A stretch of 64,000 bases of DNA from SIG452 sp045540295 (GCA_045540295.1 JAZQGY010000029.1:1-64000); one strand, 5' to 3'. Shown: positions 1-7,447, counted from the first letter of the stretch. Numbers and translations are program-made. The notes: generated by a model not told the origin, from the letters alone.

Positions 1-1
1 T

Positions 2-946
2 TTGATTTTTCAAATAACTTCATCAATGATTCCTAACATCAATAAGAAGCAAACAATTTATCACTACACATCCATAAACGGAATAAAAAACATATTAGGA
101 GAAAGAAAACTTTGGTTTACGAACATTGACTATATGAACGATAAACACGAGGTTACTGAAGGTCTGAAACAATTTGAAAAAGCAGGAAATAAAACATATG
201 GACAAGAGTTTATAACACATTCTAAAAAGATAATTTCAAAACTCAAAAAGCAAAAAAACAACGTTTTTGTATGTTGTTTTTCATTAGATAGAGATGAACT
301 ATCTATGTGGAATTACTATACTAAAGACATCAATAACCAAGGGTATAATATTGGATTTGATTACAAGAATCTTGTTATTAGCTTGTTAAAAAATAACGAG
401 GAATTACATGGCTGTAGTTTGTCATTGGGTAATGTGGATTACTGCTTATCAAAAAAAACATATGCTCATAAGGCATATGATATGGTTGCTGAATCCTTGA
501 AAGTAATATTTGCATCACTTACTTGTTGGTTAAAAGGTGAAAAACAATCTCAAGCAGAAATGCCAGAATCCGATATTCCATACGCTAAGTATTTTGGCGA
601 AGAACCATGTTTTAGGCGCTCACCATCTTTTGATACTGTTTATTTTATGAAGAAATCTTGCTTTTCAAAAGAAAATGAGTTTAGAATAGTAATCCAGGCT
701 ACTGATGAAGCATTGGAAAATCTAAAAAAATCCAAGAAATATAAATTTAGAGAAAGCAATGGAATACTTATTCCGTATATTGAATTGGAGTTCAATATTG
801 AGGATATTATAGGAATAACGTTTTCACCAACAACAAAAAGTGATTTGGCTTTAAGAAGTATGGAAGACTATTGTTGCTATAATGGTATAAATCCCGAAGA
901 ACTAAAAGAAGGAATAAAAAAGTCAAGAATTCCGGTTAGATTTTAA
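2..946 (+). CDS. DUF2971 family protein, possibly 5'-truncated by the window edge
   Basis: The N-terminal pattern IYHYTSINGIKNILGERKLW followed by a TNIDYMND segment is typical of DUF2971 proteins, which are common on mobile elements and have no established function. The frame is open from base 2 (TTG). An in-frame ATG at 26 would give 306 residues and puts the conserved YHYT motif near the N-terminus, as the family usually has it. No ribosome binding site is visible before either codon, so the true start could lie outside the window. No signal peptide or membrane segment is seen. Base composition is AT-rich, unlike the core genes to the right. Family call fairly sure; role unknown. Confidence 0.7.
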   Translation: MIFQITSSMIPNINKKQTIYHYTSINGIKNILGERKLWFTNIDYMNDKHEVTEGLKQFEKAGNKTYGQEFITHSKKIISKLKKQKNNVFVCCFSLDRDELSMWNYYTKDINNQGYNIGFDYKNLVISLLKNNEELHGCSLSLGNVDYCLSKKTYAHKAYDMVAESLKVIFASLTCWLKGEKQSQAEMPESDIPYAKYFGEEPCFRRSPSFDTVYFMKKSCFSKENEFRIVIQATDEALENLKKSKKYKFRESNGILIPYIELEFNIEDIIGITFSPTTKSDLALRSMEDYCCYNGINPEELKEGIKKSRIPVRF

Positions 947-999
947 TTAATAAACTATGGTTAGTAAAAAGGCATAAATTTTATATAAGGATGAAAAAT

Positions 1000-1350
1000 A
1001 TGATTGAATTTATTTGTTATCCCAAATGTACGACTTGTCAGAAGGCAAAGAAGTGGCTGGATGACAACAAAATTGAATATGAACTTCGTGATATTAAAGA
1101 GAACAATCCGAGAGTTGAGGAACTGTCTTCTTGGTACAAGATGAGCGGACTTCCGCTTAAGAAATTCTTTAACACATCCGGTCTGCTGTATAAGTCAATG
1201 GAACTGAAGGACAAGCTACCCGCTATGTCTGAAGAAGAGCAACTGAAGCTTCTTGCCACAGACGGTATGCTGGTAAAACGCCCTCTTTTGATAGGTGAAG
1301 ACTTTGTATTAGTTGGCTTTAAGGAAAGCGAATGGCTTGAGAAGCTTTAA
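1000..1350 (+). CDS. ArsC/Spx-family thioredoxin-fold protein
   Basis: A 116-residue protein of the arsenate reductase / Spx / YffB family: beta-strand IEFICYP, a CTTC redox motif at residues 10-13, the KKWLDDNKIEYE helix, and the family segments SGLPLKKFFNTSG and KRPLLIGEDFVLVGF. The ATG at 1000 is preferred over the one at 991, because the AAGG at 987-990 abuts 991 but is well spaced for 1000. No ars repressor or transporter gene is adjacent, so a role in arsenate resistance is not supported; it may be a general thiol oxidoreductase or a regulator. It is followed after 12 bases by the next plus-strand gene, so co-transcription is likely. Confidence 0.8.
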   Translation: MIEFICYPKCTTCQKAKKWLDDNKIEYELRDIKENNPRVEELSSWYKMSGLPLKKFFNTSGLLYKSMELKDKLPAMSEEEQLKLLATDGMLVKRPLLIGEDFVLVGFKESEWLEKL

Positions 1351-1362
1351 GGTGGAAGGAAA

Positions 1363-1893
1363 ATGAAAGAAGCAGAAGTTAGCATAAGAATTGCGCTATA
1401 TTATATCTGTAATAACATTACAAAAGAAAACGTTCGAATATCAATTGACGGAGCCCATATCAAAACGAACGATACGGTTCATTTTGATATTTTCAGTTTC
1501 TTAAAAGAAAATGGTTGTAGGAAAGTTGACGAAAACGATGTTCGTTGGCGGGGGACATATGAAGTTTATGGCTACGAACCTCAAATTGAGATTTCATCTC
1601 AACCTGGAATCGGCGATGTAGAAGTTGTTTTGCCCAATGATTGTATATTACATATTGAGAGCAAAAAGGGAACCAATAAAAAGGGTAATATGGAATATCC
1701 GTTGATGCGTGAAGCGATTGGCCAATTGATGACAACGCAGTATAGTGGAGATAACGTCATTCCTATTGTTGCAGTTCCGTATTCTTCAAAAAGCTATGAA
1801 TTGGCTAACCGTTGGAGTGGATATCCAAAGATACAAAACGCTAATATCCACTTCATCCTTGTTCGCGAAAACGGAGAGGTTTTGTATATTTAG
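1363..1893 (+). CDS. Uncharacterised protein with a PD-(D/E)XK-nuclease-like motif
   Basis: I do not recognise this 176-residue protein as a named family. What can be seen is a run near residues 83-105 reading GIGDVEVVLP, then HIESKKG, then EAIGQLMTTQY. An acidic residue on one strand followed by E-x-K on the next, then a helix carrying Q, is the layout of the PD-(D/E)XK nuclease fold. The catalytic role is inferred from this motif only. GGAAGGAAA lies just before the ATG, and the gene is packed between an ArsC-like gene (12 bases before) and a flavin reductase gene. No signal peptide or membrane segment. Confidence 0.55.
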   Translation: MKEAEVSIRIALYYICNNITKENVRISIDGAHIKTNDTVHFDIFSFLKENGCRKVDENDVRWRGTYEVYGYEPQIEISSQPGIGDVEVVLPNDCILHIESKKGTNKKGNMEYPLMREAIGQLMTTQYSGDNVIPIVAVPYSSKSYELANRWSGYPKIQNANIHFILVRENGEVLYI

Positions 1894-1910
1894 ATTTGGA
1901 GGAATTTGTA

Positions 1911-2465
1911 ATGCGTAAAAACTTAGGTGCAAAAGCGATTTTATATCCGATGCCGGTATTGATTATCGGCACATATGATGAGAATGGCAAGCCTAATGCG
2001 ATGAATGCTGCATGGGGTGGTATTAGCGAAGAAACACAGATTTCGATTTGTGTGGATGACGGGCATAAGACTGCGAAGAATGTAGTCAAAACAGGTGCGT
2101 TCACGGTGAGCGTAGCGGATGTAGAGAACATTGTTGCTTGCGACTATGTTGGTATCGTTTCGGGCAACAAGGAACCTGATAAAATCGAAAAAACAGGGTG
2201 GCACATAACCAAGAGTGAATTGGTGAACGCACCTTTGTTTGACGAGTTACCGTTGGTTCTTGAATGTAAACTCATCAGTTATGACGAGGAATCCTGTAGA
2301 TTACTTGGTGAAATCGTCAATGTCTGTGCAGACGAAAGAATCCTTGACGAGGATGGTAAAATTGATTTGAATAAATTCAGCCCTATCACATATGATCCGG
2401 TACATCATACGTATCGAAAATTTGGTGATGTAGTTGGCAAGGCGTTTAGTGATGGGAGAAAATGA
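1911..2465 (+). CDS. Flavin reductase / flavoredoxin-like FMN-binding protein
   Basis: A 184-residue protein of the flavin-reductase-like split-barrel family. It has LYPMPVLIIGTYDENGKPN at the N-terminus, AAWGGISEETQI, then GHKTAKNVVKTGAFTVSVA and DYVGIVSG, the phosphate- and isoalloxazine-binding regions of the family. Such proteins bind FMN and act as electron carriers or NAD(P)H:flavin oxidoreductases in the cytoplasm. The ATG at 1911 is chosen because GGAGGAA lies at 1898-1904; the longer frame from TTG 1896 would contain that site inside the coding region. It follows the PD-(D/E)XK-like gene by 17 bases. Confidence 0.82.
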   Translation: MRKNLGAKAILYPMPVLIIGTYDENGKPNAMNAAWGGISEETQISICVDDGHKTAKNVVKTGAFTVSVADVENIVACDYVGIVSGNKEPDKIEKTGWHITKSELVNAPLFDELPLVLECKLISYDEESCRLLGEIVNVCADERILDEDGKIDLNKFSPITYDPVHHTYRKFGDVVGKAFSDGRK

Positions 2466-2504
2466 CGTAAAGAACATATGTTTTATGACATATATCTAAA
2501 AATG

Positions 2505-2533
2505 TTGACTTATGGCAAATAATGGTATATACT
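2505..2533 (+). promoter_or_regulatory. Promoter of the DUF5343/DUF4145-like pair
   Basis: TTGACT at 2505-2510, a 17-base spacer, and TATACT at 2528-2533 with a TG two bases before the -10. This is close to the vegetative sigma consensus and lies 47 bases before the ATG at 2580. It indicates that the next two genes form their own transcription unit. Confidence 0.75.
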
Positions 2534-2579
2534 ATATTTATAAAAATATTTATAAAACCTAAATAAAGGAGTGCATAAA

Positions 2580-3251
2580 ATGGCAAATACAGATACATAT
2601 CCAGTGTTTTCTGGAACTAATTGGTGGAAATTACGAAATAAGTTTAAAACAGCATATCCCAAAATACCGTTAACAGATGAATATTTGGCGTCTGTCTTGG
2701 ATATGAAGATTGAATCTATAAAAAACAATGGAATTCTTTTGAATTTAAGAGTATTGGGTTTATTGGATGAAGAAAATAAGTGTACTGAATTAGCAAATAA
2801 ATGGAGATTGGATGAAACCTATCCTGATGCGTGTAAAGAGATGCTTGAAAAAGTATATCCCCAAGAATTGATAAATATCGGCACAGAACGCAACTCAATA
2901 ATCACGTGGTTTATGAACAAAACAGGGGCCGGTAGCTCGTTTGCAAATAAATGTACTGCATTATATCTCATAATTACAAGTCAAGAGATTAAGGATGCTA
3001 AAAACGTAACAAAATCAACAACAAAAACCGCTCCCAAAACTACAAAAAGTAAAATGCCAGAAAAAACTAATAGTAAGCCAATAAAAAGAGATGTTGTAGA
3101 AAATAATGATGTGCAAATTCACAAGGAAGATATTCCATCTCTTCCATCCATGAATATAAATCTACAGATTCACATATCTTCAGAAGCATCTCCGGAACAA
3201 ATAGATCAAATATTCTCTAGCATGTCTCGACATTTATATGGTAGGAAATAA
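2580..3251 (+). CDS. DUF5343 domain-containing protein
   Basis: A 223-residue protein. The N-terminal two thirds resembles DUF5343 with a winged-helix look (WWKLRNKF, LTDEYLASVLDM, LRVLGLLDEENKCTELANKWR). A basic Lys/Thr-rich linker near residues 140-170 leads to a conserved C-terminal tail containing INLQIHIS and EQIDQIFSSMSRHLY. Its biochemical function is not established. The ATG at 2580 follows AAAGGAG at 2565-2571 with good spacing, whereas the GTG at 2571 overlaps that site. The next gene starts 5 bases after the stop, so the two are almost certainly co-transcribed and may act together. Confidence 0.72.
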   Translation: MANTDTYPVFSGTNWWKLRNKFKTAYPKIPLTDEYLASVLDMKIESIKNNGILLNLRVLGLLDEENKCTELANKWRLDETYPDACKEMLEKVYPQELINIGTERNSIITWFMNKTGAGSSFANKCTALYLIITSQEIKDAKNVTKSTTKTAPKTTKSKMPEKTNSKPIKRDVVENNDVQIHKEDIPSLPSMNINLQIHISSEASPEQIDQIFSSMSRHLYGRK

Positions 3252-3256
3252 GTGAT

Positions 3257-3790
3257 ATGAACAATAATTTTTTATTGGAACCAGTTGGTATCGTTTCTAG
3301 AATAGCAAAAGATATTAAGCTCCTATCAACGGTAAAATTGATGGAGGAAATCCCAGAGAATATTGATGAAAATATTATAATTGATAATGCTTTTTTTGAA
3401 AAAACAAGAGGTTATTTTAAAAAACTTGTTTATCAAATTAATACCTCCTATAAAAATGAATGTTATGATGCATGTGCACTTTTAATCAGGAAACTGGTTG
3501 AGCTGATGATTGAAGAAGTCTATGAAAACGCTGGAAGAGTTGATGAAATAACATTTAAAGAAAGCGGGCAATTATTTGGACTTGCTATGTTAATTACAAC
3601 AGTAGAAACAGATAAACATTGGAAATTAAATAGATCCGTTATTGAAGGTTTGAATATTATAAAAGAACAGGGCGATAAATGTGCACATAATAGAAGATAT
3701 AATGCACGAAAATCTGATGTTGAAAAAGTCATTCCATATTTACGAGATATTTTTGAGGAATTATTATATTTAGCTGGAATAATAAAATAG
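3257..3790 (+). CDS. DUF4145/HEPN-like partner protein
   Basis: A 177-residue, all-helical-looking protein. The segments CALLIRKLVELMIEEVYE and GDKCAHNRR match the DUF4145 / HEPN-like pattern, where an early Arg-Leu-Glu helix is followed by a late His in an AHN motif. The strict HEPN RNase signature (R, four to six residues, then H) is not complete, so nuclease activity is not claimed. The gene lies 5 bases downstream of the DUF5343 gene and shares its promoter. The pairing of a winged-helix-like protein with a HEPN-like one recalls toxin-antitoxin or defence modules, but this is inference. Confidence 0.55.
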   Translation: MNNNFLLEPVGIVSRIAKDIKLLSTVKLMEEIPENIDENIIIDNAFFEKTRGYFKKLVYQINTSYKNECYDACALLIRKLVELMIEEVYENAGRVDEITFKESGQLFGLAMLITTVETDKHWKLNRSVIEGLNIIKEQGDKCAHNRRYNARKSDVEKVIPYLRDIFEELLYLAGIIK

Positions 3791-3802
3791 TTTATTCCTT
3801 CG

Positions 3803-3831
3803 TTGACTTCCGTCACTTTCTGTGGTACTGT
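3803..3831 (+). promoter_or_regulatory. Promoter of the 76-residue small gene
   Basis: TTGACT at 3803-3808, a 17-base spacer, then TACTGT at 3826-3831 with TGG just upstream. The next gene starts 26 bases after the -10. The -10 is imperfect. Confidence 0.5.
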
Positions 3832-3857
3832 TTGTGTTACCAAAGGAGGTGACACGA

Positions 3858-4088
3858 ATGGCGAAGTACACATTGGAAGAGATTATGTGTGGCGAAAAGT
3901 ACAACATCGAGAGTGATGTATTTATGGAAGTATTCAGGTTGGTAGAGCAAAAGACTGATGCCAAGACGATACGAGAACAACTTAATACGATTTATGTTAA
4001 GTATGCGCTACTTGTAGCGAAGAAAATGCATGATGAAGGCGATTGTATTTCGGATGACGGAATTACAATCGCCCTTAATACGCCTTAA
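3858..4088 (+). CDS. Small hypothetical protein, 76 residues
   Basis: I do not recognise this protein. It is short, acidic and predicted helical (MAKYTLEEIMCGEKYN, then VFRLVEQKTDAKTIREQL), with no membrane segment. A near-perfect ribosome binding site, AAAGGAGGTGA at 3842-3852, precedes the ATG at 3858; the longer frame from 3822 is therefore unlikely. It has its own promoter and ends before a bidirectional terminator shared with the XRE regulator on the other strand. Compact helical proteins of this type are common accessory genes of integrated elements. Confidence 0.6.
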   Translation: MAKYTLEEIMCGEKYNIESDVFMEVFRLVEQKTDAKTIREQLNTIYVKYALLVAKKMHDEGDCISDDGITIALNTP

Positions 4089-4114
4089 GACTTAAACATT
4101 AAATAACTAAAAAT

Positions 4115-4150
4115 AAAAAGGATGTAATTCGAGAGAATTACATCCTTTTT
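4115..4150. terminator. Bidirectional intrinsic terminator
   Basis: A 16-base perfect stem (AAAAAGGATGTAATTC and its complement) with a four-base loop, with A-run and T-run flanks. It sits between two convergent genes and can serve both. Confidence 0.85.
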
Positions 4151-4156
4151 GTATAT

Positions 4157-4405
4157 TTATATAACAATATCAAGGCCTTCAAAAAATTCATCGTATGAGC
4201 AGTTGTAGATTTTCTTTAATTCGATAATTACGCTTGCTCTGATATTAAGTTCGCCTGCTTCGTATTTTGCATAAGTACTACGACCAATATCACAACCACG
4301 GCGTTGAAGTTCAGCACAAAGTTTTTCTTGTGATATATCGTGGTCGAGTCTTAATTTTCTTAAATTATCTCCCATATTACGATCGCGTCTTATTTTCTGT
4401 TCCAT
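4157..4405 (-). CDS. XRE-family helix-turn-helix repressor
   Basis: An 82-residue DNA-binding protein. Residues 12-70 form one HTH_3/XRE domain: LRKLRLDHDISQEKLCAEL, then GRSTYAKYEAGE, the recognition helix and following turn typical of phage-type repressors. There is no C-terminal protease or sensor domain. The start at 4405 is supported by GAGGTG six bases upstream on the minus strand. The gene is divergent from the SLOG gene at 4524. The 118-base gap contains a TTGACC-type inverted repeat around the SLOG promoter, so it probably represses that gene and perhaps itself. Confidence 0.82.
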   Translation of the reverse strand: MEQKIRRDRNMGDNLRKLRLDHDISQEKLCAELQRRGCDIGRSTYAKYEAGELNIRASVIIELKKIYNCSYDEFFEGLDIVI

Positions 4406-4428
4406 AGATTACACCTCACAATTCATAG

Positions 4429-4502
4429 TTGACCAGTATTGGTTGCAACTAATTATATTGTATGATATAATCAAGAAAAATATTGTCCTTGATATTGGTC
4501 AA
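4429..4502. promoter_or_regulatory. Divergent promoter region with inverted operator half-sites
   Basis: On the plus strand TTGCAA at 4443-4448, a 17-base spacer and TATAAT at 4466-4471 form a promoter for the SLOG gene. It is bracketed by TTGACCAGTAT at 4429-4439 and its near-exact inverted copy ATATTGGTCAA at 4492-4502. A further partial copy, AGTATTGGTTG, begins at 4435. These are the best candidate operators for the divergent XRE repressor. Protein binding is inferred. Confidence 0.6.
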
Positions 4503-4523
4503 TAATCATGAGAGGTAATTATT

Positions 4524-5015
4524 TTGAAACAAGAAGAATTAAGATTGCACAGATGTTGTTTTACGGGGCATCGACCTGACAAAATGGAGTTTGGAGAGAA
4601 AGAAATCAAGCAGTTGCTTGAAAAGGCAATAGATGATGCTATTTCAGAGGGATATGTGACTTTTATAACAGGTATGGCAATGGGAACAGATATATGGGCA
4701 GCGGAGATTGTATTGGAGAGAAGGAAAACGAACAGGGACTTACATTTGATATGTGCTTTGCCGCACCCAAATTTTGAGAGCAGACGGAGTATGCGAGAAA
4801 AGATAAGGTTTAATAAGATAATTAAAAAAGCTGACCTGGTAACAGAAATTAATGATCATTACTTCACTGGATGCTATCAGGTGAGAAATGAATGGATGGT
4901 TGACAGGGCAAATCTTTTGATTGCAGTGTTCAATGGACAAAAGAGCGGAACGAAAAACACGGTTGATTATGCGAGGAGAAAAGGGCTAAATGTGGTGAAT
5001 GTGTTATCAGAGTAG
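4524..5015 (+). CDS. SLOG-superfamily (DUF1273/YpsA-like) nucleotide-binding protein
   Basis: A 163-residue Rossmann-like protein of the SLOG superfamily. The N-terminal strand CCFTGHRPDKM, then TFITGMAMGTDIWAAEIVLE (glycine-rich loop and the GxD motif), CALPHP, and NEWMVDRANLLIAVFNG with GTKNTVDYARRKG are typical of the DUF1273/YpsA group. SLOG proteins bind nucleotide-derived ligands; the exact ligand is unknown here. The start is a TTG at 4524 preceded by AGAGG at 4511-4515; later ATG codons would remove the conserved first strand. It is transcribed away from an XRE repressor. A distant relative lies at 57716. Confidence 0.8.
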   Translation: MKQEELRLHRCCFTGHRPDKMEFGEKEIKQLLEKAIDDAISEGYVTFITGMAMGTDIWAAEIVLERRKTNRDLHLICALPHPNFESRRSMREKIRFNKIIKKADLVTEINDHYFTGCYQVRNEWMVDRANLLIAVFNGQKSGTKNTVDYARRKGLNVVNVLSE

Positions 5016-5053
5016 GTGAGTGCTTCATCAGGCAGACTCAAAAACGTGATTGT

Positions 5054-5105
5054 TTCTGAAACCCGGCACCCTATATACATGTATATAGGGTGCCGGGTTT
5101 CAGAA
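5054..5105. repeat. 52-bp perfect palindrome with no loop
   Basis: Two 26-base arms meet at a central CATG and are exact reverse complements. The arms contain CCCGGCACCC and an alternating TATATACA core. It lies 38 bases after the SLOG stop codon. There is no T-run on either side, so it is not a standard terminator. A 69-codon frame across it is only the translation of the palindrome. Confidence 0.9.
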
Positions 5106-5129
5106 CAGGGGGATATAGAAAAAAGAAAG

Positions 5130-5158
5130 ACCCGCTTGTTCTTCTGTAACAAGCGGGT
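5130..5158 (-). terminator. Hairpin with a minus-strand U-tract
   Basis: ACCCGCTTGTT and AACAAGCGGGT form an 11-base-pair perfect stem with a 7-base loop. The T-rich side (complement of AAAAAAGAAAG) lies only on the minus strand, so it can terminate minus-strand transcripts from the decayed region to the right. No intact minus gene now feeds it. Confidence 0.6.
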
Positions 5159-5427
5159 TATGTATTGTGTTGGCACGGTGAATAAAATCAGTATTTTAAG
5201 TGGCGAAATTGAAGGGGATTTTTAGATTTTTAGTACCAACCCGGTACTAAAATTAAAAATTTACCCCCTTAGAGCCCTTGAAAACACTGGATTTTTAAAA
5301 ATGCTTCCCAAAGAGAGATTTACCATTTTTTTTACATGTAGTAATAACAAGATGAATTGTGTTATTTTTCGGTAGGTGATAGTGTTATCGGATGTGTTAT
5401 TCAATTGTCAAGGTGCTGTGTTTTATA

Positions 5428-5805
5428 TTAACCAACAGTTATTGATTGCTCATACAATTCACTGTTAATTAAATAGTGTTTTTCGCTGCCAAGATTTAAG
5501 TTGAGGTATGAATCCTCAATCTCTTCTCCTGTTAGTCCAATGTAATCCAATGTTACCACCGAGCTGGAGTGTCCAAATTTTTCTGTAATATTAATAATTT
5601 TCCAGGATCATTATTGGACATCATCATCTGGTGGTACCCGAATGTCTTACGAAGAGAATGAGTAGCTAACTTAATATTTAATCTTAAATCTTTGGCTATC
5701 TTCCTTGTATTCTTAATTTTTCTTTCCAAAACAGGAAAGGTTGTTTTGAAGGTTAGGTCTTCGCTAATAAGTTGAAGAAACTGTAGAAGGTTACAGATAC
5801 GTAAC
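5428..5805 (-). pseudogene. Decayed tyrosine recombinase, C-terminal fragment with frameshift
   Basis: Reading the minus strand gives DLTFKTTFPVLERKIKNTRK, then AKDLRLNIKLATHSLRKTFG. This contains the H-x-x-R of tyrosine recombinases and runs to an A-rich stretch near 5577-5582. There the frame shifts to KFGHSSSVVTLDYIGLTGEE, carrying the GHSS motif and the nucleophile tyrosine region, and ends in a TAA at 5428-5430. The N-terminal two thirds and the first catalytic Arg region are absent. It is a second integrase, distinct from the intact one at 7471, and shows that more than one element has inserted here. Too broken to be functional. Confidence 0.75.
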
Positions 5806-5871
5806 CTACAGTTGAGACAACTCTGACGTTGGAAAAAGACTAAATTTTACCCTAAAAAAGTATAGGTGTAT

Positions 5872-5918
5872 CAGAAGCCTGCGAATATTATATATCATAT
5901 AATATTCGCAGGCTTCTG
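5872..5918. repeat. 22-bp perfect inverted repeat with 3-base loop
   Basis: The arms at 5872-5893 and 5897-5918 are exact complements around an ATC loop. Each arm carries a GC-rich foot (AGAAGCCTGCG) and an AT-rich top. No T-run follows. With the 52-bp palindrome 770 bases away, it marks this stretch as unusually rich in long hairpins. The rest of 5919-6488 contains no intact gene. Confidence 0.8.
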
Positions 5919-6488
5919 TTAGTATATAGGAATATTGGCTAAAACTACGGCTTATCTCCAACGATGAGAAGATTCTATTAAAATATGAATAAAATATGTA
6001 TTTTAGAAGGATGTAACAAAGAAGAATCGTTATGAGAAAGCAGGGTACATTTTGGATGTGATTTGTAATATTGTTTTTGGTTAAAGAATGAGGTGCGATA
6101 TGAAGAATGCCTTCATAATTACTGAAAAGATGGAAATGTAGTTCCTTTTGCCACTTGGAGGGCTCAAAAACGTTGAATACAGCGAGATTTCAAGGGAAGA
6201 AGAGATTTTGTTTGTTGGATAAGAGACCGTCAGAAACGTCGAGAATAGCATCTAAAACTTTGCATGCTGTCTCGGTAGTGTCAGGTGTTGCTGAAAGATA
6301 AAAATGAAGCATGCATCGATTTTGAGCGTTGTGCTGTAGCGGTGGGGTTGCGTTTTATAATTATTATGTTTTGGTATGAAATTTATTCGGGAGAAAATCT
6401 GACTTGACCCATAATTTATAAAACTATGTTATCTGTTAAAAATGTGATTTTTTCTTTTGGTAACCTAACTAAAAAATGATAAAATACT

Positions 6489-6523
6489 AAAGTCTGTTTC
6501 AGTGTTGAAATGGGCTTTTTTTT
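6489..6523 (+). terminator. Intrinsic terminator in decayed region
   Basis: AAAGTCTGTTTCA and TGAAATGGGCTTT pair (with G-U pairs) around a GTGT loop and are followed by a run of eight T on the plus strand. No intact plus-strand gene precedes it. It may be the relic of a deleted gene. Confidence 0.55.
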
Positions 6524-6697
6524 GTTATTTTTTATAATTTTTGATTTATGACTCCCCTGGAGGCGTTGGTATTACTGGCTTCTGAGGGGGTATGCAATTT
6601 TCTAATTTGTGAATACGTACACATGTGTTTTTTTTAAATTTCAAAGAATCGACACAGAATTTTTGTGGGGAAACAGTTGTGTAGTGAAAACAGTTTT

Positions 6698-7000
6698 TTA
6701 GCAATCAGCGATGATTTGTATTTGCCGTTTTGGGGAACACGGCGGATTTGAGTTTAGATGCAACGGGAGGGGGAGACTACGCCGTTTGGTGGGGACATCG
6801 GTTGTAGTTGAAAATTGCATCATAACATCGTCTAAGGATGAGTAAGTTTTCTGTTCGATGTTTTGATCAGAGCTATTGAAGCATAATCTTTCGCATTCGA
6901 CGAGCTTGTTATAGGTATCTCTTCTGAATGCTGCGTCTGGGACATTATTCACCAGCCGTTTATATTCTTCGATACTTTCTCTGGCAATGAGTTTTGCCAC
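6698..7000 (-). pseudogene. Fragment of an unrecognised accessory gene
   Basis: The minus frame reads LIARESIEEYKRLVNN, then YNKLVECERLCFNSSDQ, which looks like a real helical protein. The frame is open upstream of the GTG at 7000 for about 20 codons (ATETITVQALNDLLDVAKL), back to a TGA near 7065, without a better start. The C-terminal part is Pro/Ser/Arg-rich and looks like an out-of-frame tail. No ribosome binding site is evident. I treat it as a truncated fragment; a small live gene cannot be excluded. Confidence 0.35.
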
Positions 7001-7207
7001 ATCTAACAGGTCGTTTAAGGCTTGAACTGTGATTGTTTCTGTGGCTTTTTTTGTTTTGGAAGCCGTTTTTCACTACGCGCGCGAGGACTGAAAAATTCTC
7101 GCCGAATAACTTTAAAAAAGTGGTATTTTGACCCCCAAAAGACGTAGAAAAGCAGAAGATTTCGGGATTTTGCCCGAGAAAAACTTTACCAAAAGAAAGG
7201 AAATATT

Positions 7208-7387
7208 ATGTTCGAAAATTATCAGGATATTTTAAGCGTGACCGATTTATGTGACCTACTGAGAATCGGTAAGAATTCAGCGTATAAACTGTTGCAAACA
7301 GGGGAAATACCGTCGTTTCTGATTGCAGGAAAATACCGTATTCCCAAGAATGCAATTGTACAGTTGATAGAAAACCAAAAAAATTAA
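7208..7387 (+). CDS. Excisionase-family helix-turn-helix protein
   Basis: A 59-residue protein. It has the MerR-like excisionase winged-helix pattern: ILSVTDLCDLLRIGKNSAYK, then QTGEIPSFLIAGKYRIPKNA, then a short terminal helix. This is the DNA-binding domain, excisionase family, which directs integrases toward excision. AAAGGAA lies 7 bases before the ATG at 7208. It is followed 83 bases later by the integrase gene in the same direction, the normal xis-int order for Firmicute conjugative and mobilisable elements. Confidence 0.82.
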   Translation: MFENYQDILSVTDLCDLLRIGKNSAYKLLQTGEIPSFLIAGKYRIPKNAIVQLIENQKN

Positions 7388-7405
7388 TCAGAAGCTATTG
7401 CATAT

Positions 7406-7447
7406 CCTGCATACATGCTATATAATTACAGTATACGTGTATGTAGG
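7406..7447. repeat. Imperfect inverted repeat before the integrase
   Basis: CCTGCATACA at 7406-7415 and TGTATGTAGG at 7438-7447 are inverted with one mismatch, with GTATACGTGTATG inside the right side. It lies between the excisionase and integrase genes and could be a binding site for one of them or part of the int promoter. Confidence 0.4.

Noticed and set aside
991..1350. Arsenic resistance locus
   Set aside because: Only an ArsC/Spx-like gene is present; no arsenite transporter or ArsR was seen, so the label is not supported.
5016..5225. Plus-strand frame of 69 codons after the SLOG gene, and the opposite frame 4967-5176
   Set aside because: Both are translations of the 52-bp palindrome and its flanks; they share the same peptide on both strands and lack a ribosome site.
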